Assembly: GCA_020226215.1 (NCBI GenBank)
Contig: CM035235.1
Span: forward strand, 66,613,283 to 66,677,282
Origin: Sindora glabra
Taxonomy: Eukaryota > Streptophyta > Magnoliopsida > Fabales > Fabaceae
DNA: 64,000 bases
Direction: 5' to 3'
The notes under the pieces are model-generated. The model did no database searches. It saw only the letters and a list, made by a program, of their open reading frames with translations, and was not told the origin of the DNA. The stretch's first letter is position 1. The number at the start of each line of letters is the position of its first letter. This document shows positions 22,841 to 35,588 of the stretch, piece by piece. A program made the position numbers and the translations under genes.

Positions 22841-25800
22841 TTTAAAAACTGGTGTTCCTTCCCTTCTCTTCACTGTCCTGATACGTTCAGGAGGCAAGAA
22901 GCTGGGCTGGTTGGTTGAAGATAGCAACCTTGCCCACATCCTGTCAGTTATCACCACCTTCCTTCTTGTTTCATTTATCCGCTGCGCAAGTCAAATAATG
23001 TCAAATTCAATAACTAGTGAACAAGAATTGGTGGAAGATTTACTTACCAAAGAAAACGGTGGAAGATTAAGGACTTTCTAAGAAAGTCAAAACACAAAAG
23101 GTGTTGCATGAAAAAAATAAGAAACACACAAGACCAACTAAAATTAGGATTTTGCTTCACTATGACTTAAGGAGAAGTTGTGTGATTTTATAAGACTTTC
23201 TAAGAAAGTCAAAACACAAAAGGTGTTACATGAAAAAATCATAACCAAACTAGATAAGAAACACACAAGACTAACTAAAATTAGGATTTTGCTTCACTGT
23301 GACTTAAGGAGAAGTTGTGTGATTTTATAAGAAAGTTACCTTTTTTTTTCTAATAAAATTTACAACTCTTCGATAAAATATATATACAAGTGTTTAGGAA
23401 CAAAGGTGCAACTTTTTCATAAGATCATGCAATTTCTTTATAAAATCTTGAGCGTGAACTGTTATACTTACAACACAAGTGCTTTATGAAAAAGTTGCAT
23501 ACTTTTATGAATAAAAAAATTACATGAATTTATGAAAATCTTGCATGAAGCCATATCAGAGAATACCGAAGCAAATCCCCTAATATTATGCATATCAGTG
23601 TGAATAGAAAGTAGGGAGAAGGATTAGGAAGTTTCACTGCAATTTCAAAAAAATAAAGAAGTTCCCTTCGTTTTTCTTTCTTTTCCTTGCACTCAAACAA
23701 ACAACGATTATATTGCCGACACCTAAGAGTGCAAAACTCCTTTTGTTTGCTTCCTCCTTTCATAACATACTATATTTTTATGTCAACTCTTACATTCCCA
23801 TATATAGTTTAAAATGTCTAAATTAACAAAATTTAAGACTACTCTTACCTCTATGTCTCTAAATCTAATTCACGTTCTTCCTAACACTAATTATGACTAC
23901 TAGAAACTGGTTCTGAGAGAGACGTAGATCAAACATGAGGATATGGACGTATGAATAGCGTTACTCATCGATTCTTTTACACAATAGGACCAGTTTGACT
24001 TAAACTCTGCCCCATGTGTAGTGCGAGTGTGTGCGCAAAAAGATTCACATGTACAAATAGTATTTTTCTTGACAAAAATATCCAAGAAATAGCAAAGAAA
24101 TCCATTTGTGATCATGATAACTTACAATGAATGGAATATAAGCATGTCTGCCATTGACTGGACCAACTGAAAAGCCTGTGTATCCAGCCATTGCACCATG
24201 AATGGCACTGTGAGCAAGGAGGGTACAGTAAACGTTATCTGAAGCGTTACTTGGGACAGCACGGATCATGTAAGTAGGATCTGCAGAAAATCATAACATT
24301 GATTCACTATATCACTTAGTTTCATGAAGAGTCTACAGTGACTGCTACTGTTAAGCATAGTTCTCACCAATGTATTTCAGATTTATAGACATTTTTTTAC
24401 TTCTTCCAAAGTGGTCCTGCACCAACAAAATATTGTAAATGAATATGTAAACAAATAAGAATGCTCTACAGCAAGAAATGTCCCTGTGCATTACATCATA
24501 GTCTAATTTCGAGACATCCCAGCATGCAAGATTGCATTGCATGTGGAGACTTGTTCAAGATCAGACTTGTGATTTTAAGCTCGTTTGACCTAAACGGGGT
24601 AAACCCATACAGGACTAAATCCAACCAGCCTGTTTTACATCTCTACGTATGGCATAATCTATTTAACAATAAGACCACCAATTCGGAGATTCAGTCTTAA
24701 ATAGATTACATCAATCTTCAAATCTTCAGTCTTACATAGGTTAAGTCAATCTTCAAAATTTTAAGGCAGGAAAAAGAACAGATTTAAACTTAAGCGAACA
24801 ATGTCTAGTACCTTAATTTTCTGCGACAGCCAGAGACCAACGTCTTCCAGCAACTTGTTCCCGAGAGAATCCTGCCTGCTCAGGAAAGATGTGGTCTGAG
24901 AAACAAGTTCCTGCCCTGCACCTTCAGCAACTACTATGACCATGTGGCCATTTTCTTTAAGCCTTTTCTCAATGTATTCAAAGAGTCCACCTGGACCCTC
25001 AAGGTAAAATGGTGACTCAGGAATCAAACAACAGTCCACATCTCTGCTAGCTAGAGTGGCATACATTGCTATAGAGCCTGCACCAATGTATTATTTGAGG
25101 TGTCAAAATTATAGGATTAAATGAGTCGAAGATGAAACAAGTATATATATTCATGAATGAGAGTGGAAATTCTTCCTTCTTGCAATTTATATCACTAAAT
25201 AATGCACTTTTTCATCAAAATATATGGCTTTAACTGAATTAGATTTTCTAAACACTGTATTTTGAAGTATTTGTATTTCTATGGTAGTTTTATACTTCTT
25301 ATGCTACTACTTGTATGTTGCCATTTATACTATGGTTATTACAAATAACAATAACAATAAATTCTTATCCCATCGAGTGAGATCAGCTCCATAAATCGTA
25401 CAACACTATTAGATTTTATTAGAAATTAAATTTTCAAAAATATTATTCATTAAGAGATCCCTTTTCATAATTTCCCCCAATGTCTTTTTTAACCTCCATC
25501 TACACCTTTTCATAAGACTAAAGATCATATGATCGACTCTTCTTATTAGTGCCTTCAATGTCTTTTTTTGCACATGTCCAAATCACTTTAACTAATTTTA
25601 TCCTCTCCTTCTCAATAGTTGTCACTCAAATATTTCTTCATATGCATTCACTCCGTATATTATACTTTCTTATGTAATTACATATTTATTTTAACATTCT
25701 CACTTTTGCTATCCCCATTTTTTACTCTTATTATTCATTCAAAGCCCAACATTTATTACTATAAAACATAGCTAATCATATAACGATTCGATAAAACTTC

Positions 25801-28800
25801 TCTTTAAACTTGGTTAGTACTTTTTTTATCACAAATAACCTCTGATACCTTTCTTTATTTTAACCATCCAACTTATATCTTATATGTGACATCTCCATCA
25901 ATTTCCTAATTACCTTATAATATTAATCCCAAATACTTAAAATTAGATACTTGTGTGACATGCTTTGCAATTCTTACCTTCGAATCATTTTTATATGATT
26001 TCTTACTAAATTTGCAATGCATGTACTCTATCTTACTTTTACTCAAGTCAAAATCTTTGGATTCCAATGCTTGTCTCCAAAATTCAAGTTTATACTTAAC
26101 TTTTTTTTTTAATTCTTCAATTAAAATTATATCATTTACAAATAGCGTGCATTTAGAGATAGTCTCTTATATCATCTACAAAACCTAAACCGTAATAAGA
26201 ACATCTAAAGCTAAATTAAACAAGTAAGGGCTCAATGCTGAACCCTAATGTATACTTATCCTTATAGGAAAATCCTTTATCCTACCTCTGGGAGTTCTTA
26301 TACTTGTAGTTATTTCATCATACATGCCCTGCATAGCCCAAATATATGCTATACAAACTCTCTTCTTTTCTAGAACCTCCTACATCACTTCTCTTGATAT
26401 TCGATCATTGACCTTTTTTAAGTCAATAAAAACTATATATATGTCTCTTTCTTTACTCTGATACCTTTTTATCAACTCCTGTAAAAGATAAATAACCTCT
26501 ATTGTAGATCTTCCTAATATAAATTCAAATTGATTCTCTGCAATTCTAGTCTTGTTCCTTAATCTGTGCTCAATTACTTTTTTTCATAATTTCATCATGT
26601 GGCTCATAAGTTTGATCCCTTGATAGTTTATACAATTCTGAATATCTTTTTTATTCTTATATATAGTCACCAAAATGCTCCTCCACTCATTTGACATTTC
26701 CTTAAACCTTAAAATCTCATTAAATAGCTTAGTAAATCATAAGGTATCTTGCTCTCCTAAATAATTCCAAACTTCAACAGGAATACCATCAAGATCAATT
26801 GCTTTACCATTATCCATTCTTTTGAGAGCTTTTTCTACCTCCCCAACTTGAATCCTGCGATAGTAAGTCAAAATTTTCTCATCCTCTTAAATTTCTAATC
26901 CTTCCATATCCATTATCAACCTTACCTTACCCATTTTGAAAAATTTATAAAAATACTTCTCCCATTACTCTTTGATTTCTTCATCTATAAATAGAACTTG
27001 TCCTTCTTCATCTTTAATATACCTCACTTGGTCTAAATCTCTCAATTTCCTTTCCTTATTTTTTGGAAACTTATAAATATTTTATTCTCCATTTTTTTCC
27101 CTAGATCTTGATAAAACTTCTCAAAAGCCTTAAATCGTATCTTACTCACTGCCTTCTTGGTCTCATTCCTAACCATTCAATACCTTCCCTAATTTTCGAC
27201 TTTGTTGCACACATGTAAGGCTTTAAAACAATTCCTTTTGATTTTAACATTTTTTTTGTACACTTTCGTTCCACCATCAAGATTCTTTATCTTAGTTCAA
27301 AACCTTTTGATTCACCCAAGACTGTCTTAACAACCATCCTATATTAATAACATCATATACCGATACATCAGGGCACTTGATTTTGTGGGCCTTGCCATGG
27401 TAATAGTGAGACACAAAAATTAAAGGTCCCAATATATTCTTATCAATAACACCATTGAAATATGCAACAATGTTGACTCCAACTCATTGTTTCTAACAAG
27501 GGAAAGTTTATAATGCACTACTAATATAACAATGTCTCGGTCCACTATTAGATTTAACCGTACATTAAGGTAATAATTTTCATAGCATGTCACACAATGA
27601 CATATCTTCCAATAGTATATTCGTATATCATTGTGTCAATAGTAAATTATAATTTTCTCATTCTAACAATTGTATAGTACAATTAACAAAAATAACAAAA
27701 TAGAAGTGACAATAACAAGAAGAAACATACCACTATAGTGGCCCGTCAACTTGACAAGGCCAATGCAATTCTCAAAGCTTTCAGCTTCAACATGGGCTGC
27801 ATTGATAGCTCTTTGAGCCTCCTCAACAGCAGTGTCAAAACCGAATGACTTGTCTATTACCTGATTTCGAATACACAAGGCATATAATTCGGTAATTAAA
27901 TATGAAAAGAATGGAAGTTTATACTTTGAAGTGAAGAATACATACAGGTATATCATTCTCTACGGTCTTTGGGATTCCCACTACTGCTACTTTCAGGCCA
28001 CGCTTTCTGATTTCCTGTATAAACAACCCAATACATTATTCATGCAAATCAAATTAAGATGATTACTTTTCACAGAATATTTTAAACCTTTTCCTTTGCT
28101 TCTGCAAAGCACATAAATAAATAAATTATTTAAGAATTATATGCAAATATTGCTACATATATATATAAGACCTCCACTATTATTGAGGGATAGATTCCAC
28201 TAAAAAAATAGTGGTAGCAGTAATTTTAAATTTTGACCTTTTATTTTGGTGGGCTTCATTTTTTTCCCTCCCTTTTTTAGTCCACTAATATAAAAGGTCA
28301 AAATGGTATGAGATTATGCATCATCGGTAACACATAACTACCAAAATAGGATTCTTCTCGTCTTCTGAAACTATTTTGGAAGACTTTCTTTGCTACCAAA
28401 AGCATAAGTTATTTTACAAATATAAAAATATTGAAGTTAAAAACAGAGAGAGAGTCCTTATATGAACATACTGATTTTGTTTGATATGTATTTTAGGTAA
28501 AAATAAATAAATTGAATGTTCATTAAAATCACACAAACACACACATATATATTTATATATATTAGGAGTTAAAATATCATTTTAATGTCATATCCAACAT
28601 ATATCACAATTCAATTTTTGAAGTATATACCTATACATCTTAGTTTTGCAAAGCATTTAATTACATATGCTCAATAATCATTAACAAGAGAAGAAAAAGT
28701 TACCTCAGAAATAACAGCAGCCCCTTTCTGAGTTCCATCTCCTCCAATGATGTAAACCTAAAGAAAGAAAAGTAAATATTAGAGACATGATTTCAAATGG

Positions 28801-30804
28801 TACTTTGAAATCCTTATTTGTAGATAAAAAAGGCAGACATAAATAAACGGAACCTGATTAATGCCCCTATCCTTAACGCTCTCCACAATCTTTGAGGTAT
28901 CATAGCCTCCTCTTGATGTTCCAAGTATGGTTCCTCCACGTTTGTGTATGTCATTCACAACCTTTGGTGTTAAAGGCCTTGTATTTTTGGCATAGAAACC
29001 TCTATAACCTCCCTACATATGAAGGGGGGGAAATGAGATACGGTAACATTAGCTATCAGCTACTATCAATCCTTCAGATTTGAGGAAATATCTCCAATCC
29101 TATTATAGTATTAAGAAATTCAGTAGTACTCCCACTTGCAATTTGACAAATAAGAAAACTATTCCGCAAATGCAAGTAGTAGTAGTATTAAAATTTTATT
29201 GCTACAGTAGGACTAAAAATAAATCCATTTTATTTGTAGCACTACAAAAATGGTACAATCAAAATCAGAAGTTCATGAAATCGCAGATAAGCAATCTTTG
29301 ATAATGAAACGCCATGTCACAAAACATAGTCCAATGCTCATGAAAACTTAGATAAATGGTGATACCTCAATTCCAAGAACTTTGTGAACCCCATACATAT
29401 AGTATGAACCACAAACAATTTCCCTGATCAGTGTATTTAGACCAGGACACAGACCACCGCATGTCACAATACATGCGTACACGTCCTCTGCTTCAAAACA
29501 CACCTGTAAAATATCGACATTCAATCATTTGTTGTCTATCAATAAATTATATCTAACAAGGAAAACCCATGTTTTGGTCTAAAAATTAAGAAAAAATCAG
29601 AAATACCCTCTGACGAGGTCCTGCACGCCTGAAATGGGTCCCTCTTGCATTATCCCTCTGAACAACTATCTATATAAATCAAAACAAAATCAAAATCAAT
29701 AATTAATTTAAAAAAATATATATAAAAGAATCTCAGAAAAACAGAGTAATAATGGAACAAAAATAACTTGCCTGTTGTGCAACAGTGTCGTCCACATTTA
29801 CAAAGTATTGCCTGGTAAATTGGTAATCACAAGAAAATTAGCTTAAATAATGTTATCAATTTACCGTACTAGATATTTAAAACGAACAAAAAGAGAATTG
29901 AACTTTGAAATATCACGTTACTTACTTGACCACTGAATAGGAAGGATTGTCTTGTAACGGATTAGGATACGTCTGCATGATAACAAGGAAGGAACAAGAA
30001 TTAATTCATGTTAAACAATCAAAAAACACAATTCTACACAAAATCTATAAAAAAATCATGTTCTCAATAAAAAAAATCAATCACTCATGAAACAAGTTCT
30101 CTTTTTCCTCTGTTTTCTATCAATCCAAACAGACCCCTTGTTGGTTCTCTCACACAACTGACAACGTAATATAAGTTTCTTAACTTTCATCCCTTTCTTA
30201 TTTTCTGAAAAAACCAAACAGATTTCACTCAAACCACTGACAAGTAGCGAAGCGTGCCACCCCAAAATGGGGAAATTGAAAATTTCCCCCATCGAATTTG
30301 AGTAGTTTTTTCCATAAAAATTGTATATAATATATAATCTTCGAATTTTAAAGGATTTTCATGAAGTCTTCGTTAAACTATATTTCAGCTCCTCCCAATT
30401 TTAGCTTCTAGCTTCGCCCCTCTAACTGACAACATAAGTAAGTTTCTTCCTTTCTATTTCTGGCAAACCAAACATACGGCTTGCTGAACATGTTCACTCG
30501 AAAGGCACAATCAAACACGTTTATATCATTCCCTCAGTTTTCTACGAAACCAACCGATCCTTTTCGCGAACATATTCGTCCATGGTGTTCCACATACACA
30601 CAAAAGCAAGTTTTTTCCTCCCAATTTTCCTCTATTTTTCAACTTTTTCTATTGAACCAAACAGACTGTTTACTAAAAAGAGTGAGCAAGACAGAGAATT
30701 ACAGGAACATCAGGGATGTAATCAGACAAGTGAGGAACATCTTCAAGTACATAACCAGCACTGCCAGTGACAATTTTGGGCTCAGAAACTGCCGAATTCA
30801 TCAT
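22712..30804 (-). CDS. PFK: ATP-dependent 6-phosphofructokinase-like protein with altered active site
   Basis: Thirteen exons: 30804-30703, 29972-29926, 29811-29772, 29669-29607, 29503-29366, 29012-28854, 28757-28704, 28014-27946, 27860-27731, 25077-24812, 24416-24368, 24280-24126 and 22981-22712. They encode 513 aa in one frame. The N-terminus (GYVLEDVPHLSDY..TYPNPLQDNPSYSVVKQYF) is that of cytosolic plant PFK3/PFK7 types. Conserved are CGGLCPGLNT (99-108), GGDGT (188-192), LIPESPFYLEG and the C-terminal ITDRMWARLLSSTNQPSFL. Active PFKs have KTIDND-type and LMGRYSG motifs; this protein has KTVENDI with Glu220 for the catalytic Asp, and LTGHYSG with Thr263 and His265 for Met and Arg. NGIG is NCIG (Cys256). 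Family members phosphorylate fructose 6-phosphate in glycolysis; this copy may not. Intron 3 uses a GC donor (CAG|GCAAGT). The last 43 residues are a repeat extension. The start is the first of two adjacent ATGs. Confidence 0.9.
23072..23331. repeat. 122 bp tandem duplication in PFK intron 12
   Basis: The unit beginning GACTTTCTAAGAAAGTCAAA occurs at 23072 and again at 23194. Both copies run through an AACACACAAGAC, a TAGGATTTTGCTTCACT and a GGAGAAGTTGTGTGATTTTA segment with very few differences. The second copy has an extra ~17 bases in the middle. The unit starts with a small palindrome (GACTTTCTAAGAAAGTC). Confidence 0.88.
25339..27340 (-). mobile_element. decayed RTE-type LINE (reverse transcriptase remnant) in PFK intron 9
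   Basis: Minus-strand reading gives a reverse-transcriptase series broken by stops: MSNEWRSILVTIYKNKKDIQ and NCINYQGIKLMSHMMK (about 26690-26590), ENQFEFILGRSTIEVIYLLQ (about 26545-26485), VFIDLKKVNDRISREV (about 26435-26385) and SALSPYLFNLALDVL (about 26240-26195). The order and wording match plant RTE-clade non-LTR elements. The 3' end lies on the left, with a short TTATTG-repeat tail (25339-25358 on the plus strand reads AACAATAACAATAA) next to a TTATCCCAT..GTGAGATCAGCTCC segment. The upstream limit near 27340 is approximate. It lies in the same orientation as the PFK gene, and the intron is spliced around it in the model. Confidence 0.82.
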
Positions 30805-31090
30805 ATTTTTCTGCGATGATTCTCTGGTAAAACAGGAAATTGATTTTAGAGAGAAAATTGCGTGCTAGTAATGGCTTGGAGTCTGTGAGAGTAAATAAGT
30901 GCAAGCAGGATCAAGCACTAGAACCTTAGTGGAGTAAGCAGAGCTAGAAATGGTGGAATTTATGGGGCTTCATGGAGGTGAGTGTCAGGGGAAAACAGAG
31001 TGAAGCTTATATTTGTAACCGTTGATGATGAATCAGAAGGTGCAGGAATTACTGGGATTGAGAAAGAAATTAGTATTCTAGCACCGAAAA
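30805..31090 (-). promoter_or_regulatory. PFK 5' UTR and promoter-proximal region
   Basis: Mixed-composition DNA upstream of the PFK start, distinct from the A/T-rich repeats beyond 31240. It should hold the leader and core promoter. I cannot place a TATA box or start site with confidence. Confidence 0.3.
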
Positions 31091-31239
31091 AGCACAATGA
31101 TTTCTTTTATTTTATTATTTATTTTTAAAAATTTATTGTTGCTTTTGATGTTGCCAGAGAAAGCTGGAATATTCTAATTCTAAAGTTACAAAGAAGAGAC
31201 CGACTTATGCTAAATCATCCTATATAATAAGATTTTGGA

Positions 31240-32400
31240 ATATAAATCCTGAAGTTTATACTTTTACTAGTAAATTAAATCCATGCTAATATTTAATAAA
31301 ATAATAATAAAGTTTTAGAAGTATAACAAGGAAAATAATAAATAAAATATCAAGTTTTTATGAAATTCTCTTGATTAATATATATTTATTTTCACATAAA
31401 GTACTTAAAAATTGATATAAAAATATTGACAAATTTTAAATTTATAGATTTGATTCAAATATTATTAAAAAGAATATAATATACAACTAAATGATTCAAT
31501 TTATAAGAAATTTTATACTAAAATTTTAATTTATTTAAAATATTTTTAAAATTTAAAAATAAAATATATAGTGTTAATGAAATAAATGTCTAAGTTATAA
31601 GTAATATAAATGGACATAAAAAAATAAAAAAAAAACTAAATAAAAGGAAAAAATAATATTTGAATTAGTAAGCAACAAGAGTTAAAAATAAAATATATAA
31701 TTTAATAAATTAATCCAATTAAATAAAATTTTTAACTTATTTAAAACATTTTTATCGTAAAACAATTATACTATAATAAATTTATATTACTCAATAGTTT
31801 TAAGTTATAAATACTATAAGTGAAAAAAGGATATACAATATATGAAGTATAAAGTTTTGATAAAATTTCAATTGATATATTTATAACATTCAAATATAAA
31901 ATATATAATGTTATATATATATGATATTAATATATTAGTTATAAGTAATAAAAATGGATATTAAAAATAGAAAAATATAAAATAAAATAAATAAAAGGTA
32001 GAGAAATAATGCCTGAGTCATAAAACAATGAAAGTTAAAACTAAAAGTATATAAATAAAATTTGAAATTTATTTAAAATATTTTTATTATAAAAATAAAT
32101 TTTATTATATTAAATTTGTATTATTTAATAATATTTAAATCATAAATAATATAATTAAAAAGAAGAAAAAATAAAGAAAATGTGAAATAGTACATGAAGA
32201 GATACAAAACCTTGAAATATATTTATTAACATGTATTTAATTTGACATATAATACTTAAAATTAATTTAATTAAATGAAAATTTTAATTATTTGAAATTT
32301 TTTTACTTTACAAATATCATACTATATTAAATTTATAATATTCAATTATGTTTAAATTATAGGTGGTATAAATAAAAAGGGAACAATATTAGGCCTTAAA
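31240..32400. repeat. diverged A/T-rich tandem repeat block, copy A
   Basis: A degenerate unit recurs, marked by (A/T)AGTTATAAAT.ATATAAGTG-like strings near 31597, 31803, 31938, 32146 and 32353 (spacing about 207 or 135 bp). Each is preceded by a run like TTTATATTACTCAATAGTTT and by TTAACTTATTTAAAACATTT. The same unit makes up the block at 40660-42010. There is no coding capacity, and the composition makes exact borders uncertain. Confidence 0.5.
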
Positions 32401-32558
32401 ATTTTTCCCCCTTCAACAGGTGTCCCAAAAAAATTTCCCCGCCCCCAAAAATCTCTAAATTCACGGTATGTATGATCTATGATTTAGGGTTTAGGTTCCA
32501 CAAGAGTTCCTTAAATGTCTCACATGTGAAGTTCGAAAGACATCTTGTAACTTACGGG

Positions 32559-33237
32559 TAGGGATGCAAACGAGTTGAGTTATTTATGAACAGCTCGAAA
32601 TCAATTCGTAAAAAGTTTGATTCGAGCTCGAATTTTAACGAGTCAAGCCAAAATAAGTTCGGCTCGTTTAGTTCGTTTATTAAACGAGCTGAACTTGAAC
32701 TTTTTATTACTCAACTTGAATTGTTCGTGAGTCTAAACGAACTTAATATAAAATATATTTTTATTTTTTATATTATATATAATGTAAATATGAAAAATTT
32801 ACTAAACTCTTTTAGGCCCATTTAAGCTTGTATATTATATATAATGTAAATATAAAAAATTTATTAAACTTTTTTAAACCTATTTAGGCTCGTATATTAT
32901 ATATAATATAAATATAAAAAACTCACTAAGTTCTTTTAGGCTCTTTTAAGCTTGTATAAGTTTGTTTAGGATCATTTAAGTTCAAATATAACTTAAGTTT
33001 GAGTTTAAGCCTAAATACTTAAGTTCGATCAAAAATTTAGAGTAAAAAATTTAAAACTCGTTTAAACTCAAATAAGATCGATTAAGTTCGTAGTTCGAAT
33101 TGAGTTCGAATTCGAGCTTGACTTTTTCGAGCTTGATACGTTCGGGCTCGGGCTCAAGTTCGAGTTCGTTTAATATTGACGAGTTAAAGTTTGAGCATAG
33201 CAGATATTCAGCTTGACTCGACTCGTTTGCACCCCTA
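32559..33237. mobile_element. 679 bp hAT-type MITE with internal 62 bp tandem repeats
   Basis: An exact 8 bp target duplication CTTACGGG lies at 32551-32558 and 33238-33245. Terminal inverted repeats are TAGGGATGCAAACGAGTTGAG on the left and the reverse complement of TAGGGGTGCAAACGAGTCGAG on the right. The interior is rich in TTCGAGCTCGAA-like palindromic motifs near both ends. It holds three tandem copies of a ~62 bp unit starting TATATTATATATAAT at about 32769, 32831 and 32893. There is no transposase; open frames inside are shadows. This is a nonautonomous hAT element. Confidence 0.9.
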
Positions 33238-33245
33238 CTTACGGG

Positions 33246-34380
33246 ATTTGATAATGAATTTGTGGAAGAAATTATAATTTTATTCATTAGGATTTAAATT
33301 TGATTTATTGCAAATATAAATTAATTTTATATTATTAATTATTTATATTTTCTTATATCAATAAGATATTTTAAACTTTTTTACTATTGTTAAAAATTTT
33401 TAATTATTATTATATTTTTAACGATGTATTTTTTATTTATTGATAATATAAAATTTTTTACTATTATTGTGAGTAGGAAAATTTTCTGATTTTTTTTAAA
33501 AATAAAATATTTGATTTTTTTAATCAAAATATCTGATGTTTTAACAATTAGGCGGAGTGTTATTTATTTCAATTAACAAATTTTCTTAGTTATTTTATGA
33601 CAAGGAAATTTCATATTATTGTTTTACTAAACGAGTTTAATTTTATCCATCGATCTACAATTTTTTATATTTTTAAAAAAAGATTATGATATATTATTAA
33701 AAATTATTAATTTTTATTAAAAATAATAATATTTTAGTAATTTTAATTCAAATATTAATATATATTTAAGTGACAATATAAAATTAATATATATTAATAA
33801 TGAATAAATTTTATATTTTTATTAATTAATACGGTAGTTTTATTAAAACTGTGAATTTATGAAAGTTTATTTAATCTACTATGTCTCATGAGTTTTTAAT
33901 ACATCTTGATTTAAAAAAAATTAAGTTAAAAATTGTACATTTTTATTGTAATTGATATGTATAAATTGAAAATACTTTTTTTAGTTTTAATTTATCCGAA
34001 AGTGAGCAGCTGTTATTATCTCTATTATTGTTACCCGATCCAAAATAGTAGCGCCTACTTGTTAAGCATACTTTTAACTTAATAGCGAAGTTGGTTCTAG
34101 GTTTTACTCCAAATTATATTTGAATTTTTTTAATAATAAGAGTTATTTAATTATTGAATATATATATATAAATATTAAGAATTGAATTTTAAATATAATA
34201 AAAATATAAAATTTTAAAAAATATTAAATATTACTGAAATTAAAAATTTTCAACCGTTATACTTGAGATTCAAATTTAAAATTATGTTTATACATACAGT
34301 GAATTACCGTATGTGCGCTTTAAATAAATAAATAAATAAAAATCTTGACTGCGGAATGTGATGAAAAAAGGAGATATTCT
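33246..34380. other. AT-rich intergenic DNA
   Basis: No gene or bounded repeat recognised. A short (AAAT)n run lies near 34322-34339. Confidence 0.5.
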
Positions 34381-34550
34381 TACAGTTATTCTGTTCCCGA
34401 AGCCACCTTGGGAACCCAAACCATGGGCTTCTTTTCCCATGGGTAGCGTCGCCGGTTTTCTTTGTTACTATGAGCTAAAACTTCCGGGTCCTTCCGAGGA
34501 AAGCCGCATACGCCTACCCGGGTATTTCTGTCAGGGTGGAGCCTAATGTA
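34381..34550. other. GC-rich island of unknown origin in AT desert
   Basis: About 170 bases of roughly balanced base composition sit between long stretches that are mostly A and T. The plus strand is open across it (for example FPKPPWEPKPWASFPMG), and I do not recognise the protein. Two CCATGGG palindromes lie at about 34421 and 34437. Possible sources are an organellar DNA insertion or a fragment of a nuclear coding exon. No flanking duplication is obvious. Confidence 0.5.
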
Positions 34551-35588
34551 ATAGAATATTTTTTGAAAATTTTTTTGTCGGATCAATTATTAATAAAAAT
34601 TATTTTTATTAATTATTTAATCATTATTTATATTTGATAAAATTCAAAAATAAAGATGCTTTATGGCATATGATAGTACACAAAGATGATAATTAGGAGG
34701 CACATTCCTTATAACTTTAGATTTTAAGATACTCTTAATCATAAAATTATGAAGAATGAATACTAATGATTCGAATAAATTAGTTATGATACATACTCAA
34801 GTAGAATGATATCTCGTATTATAGATATTAGTGTAGTGACATAAATATATATATATATGTAAGTGCTCATTAAAATAAATAAGTTCATTAAGTTAACCAA
34901 TTTGAGAATTCTAAACAAATTGAATTAAAATTATTACATTATAATAGTGCATAATTGATCATTTGACCTGAATCATCATTGTAGTCTTATATATCATATA
35001 TTATACTTTAATATTATTTTAATTTCTGGAAGTCATCTAAAATCTAAAGGACATTTATTTGGTATAACTTTATTGTATAAAAAAATTTGTGAATGTCAAT
35101 AAAAAATTTATTACTTTCATAAAAAAAAGAGGAGAGAATGCACTATATTATCTCATGAATCATGATTTGAAAATTCTTAGTTAAGGTGAGATAAAATAAA
35201 ATAAATTAAAAAAAGAATTTTTTGAATTTTATATAACAAGTCATGAATACTAAATTTGATGCATTGTAATTGAATGGTTAGGGTTTTGACAAATATTCAA
35301 GCCTTAAATTCAACTAGAATATTGTATGATAAAAGAATTGTATTACGTATGATAGCAAATTCAAAAATTTTAAGTTGTGAAAGCAATGTATACATTTAAA
35401 ATAAAATAAAATAATTATAAAAATTTAAATATTTAAATAAAAATATATTTTAATTTATTTTAATATATCTTTTTATTTGTATCTTTGTATGTAATTAATA
35501 AATTTCAAATATTGTCATATTTGTCAAAATAAATTTTTTTCTTTTCAATTGATGTAAAAATAAGTCGTAGAAGCAATATATACCATTA

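Noticed and set aside
30077..30819. Several 60-110 codon frames in PFK intron 1 and antisense to exon 1
   Set aside because: No splice support or family resemblance; they are shadows of intron or antisense sequence.
32586..33287. Two 78-79 codon frames rich in Ser/Asn/Glu
   Set aside because: They fall within the hAT MITE and reflect its TCGAGCTCGAA-type repeats.
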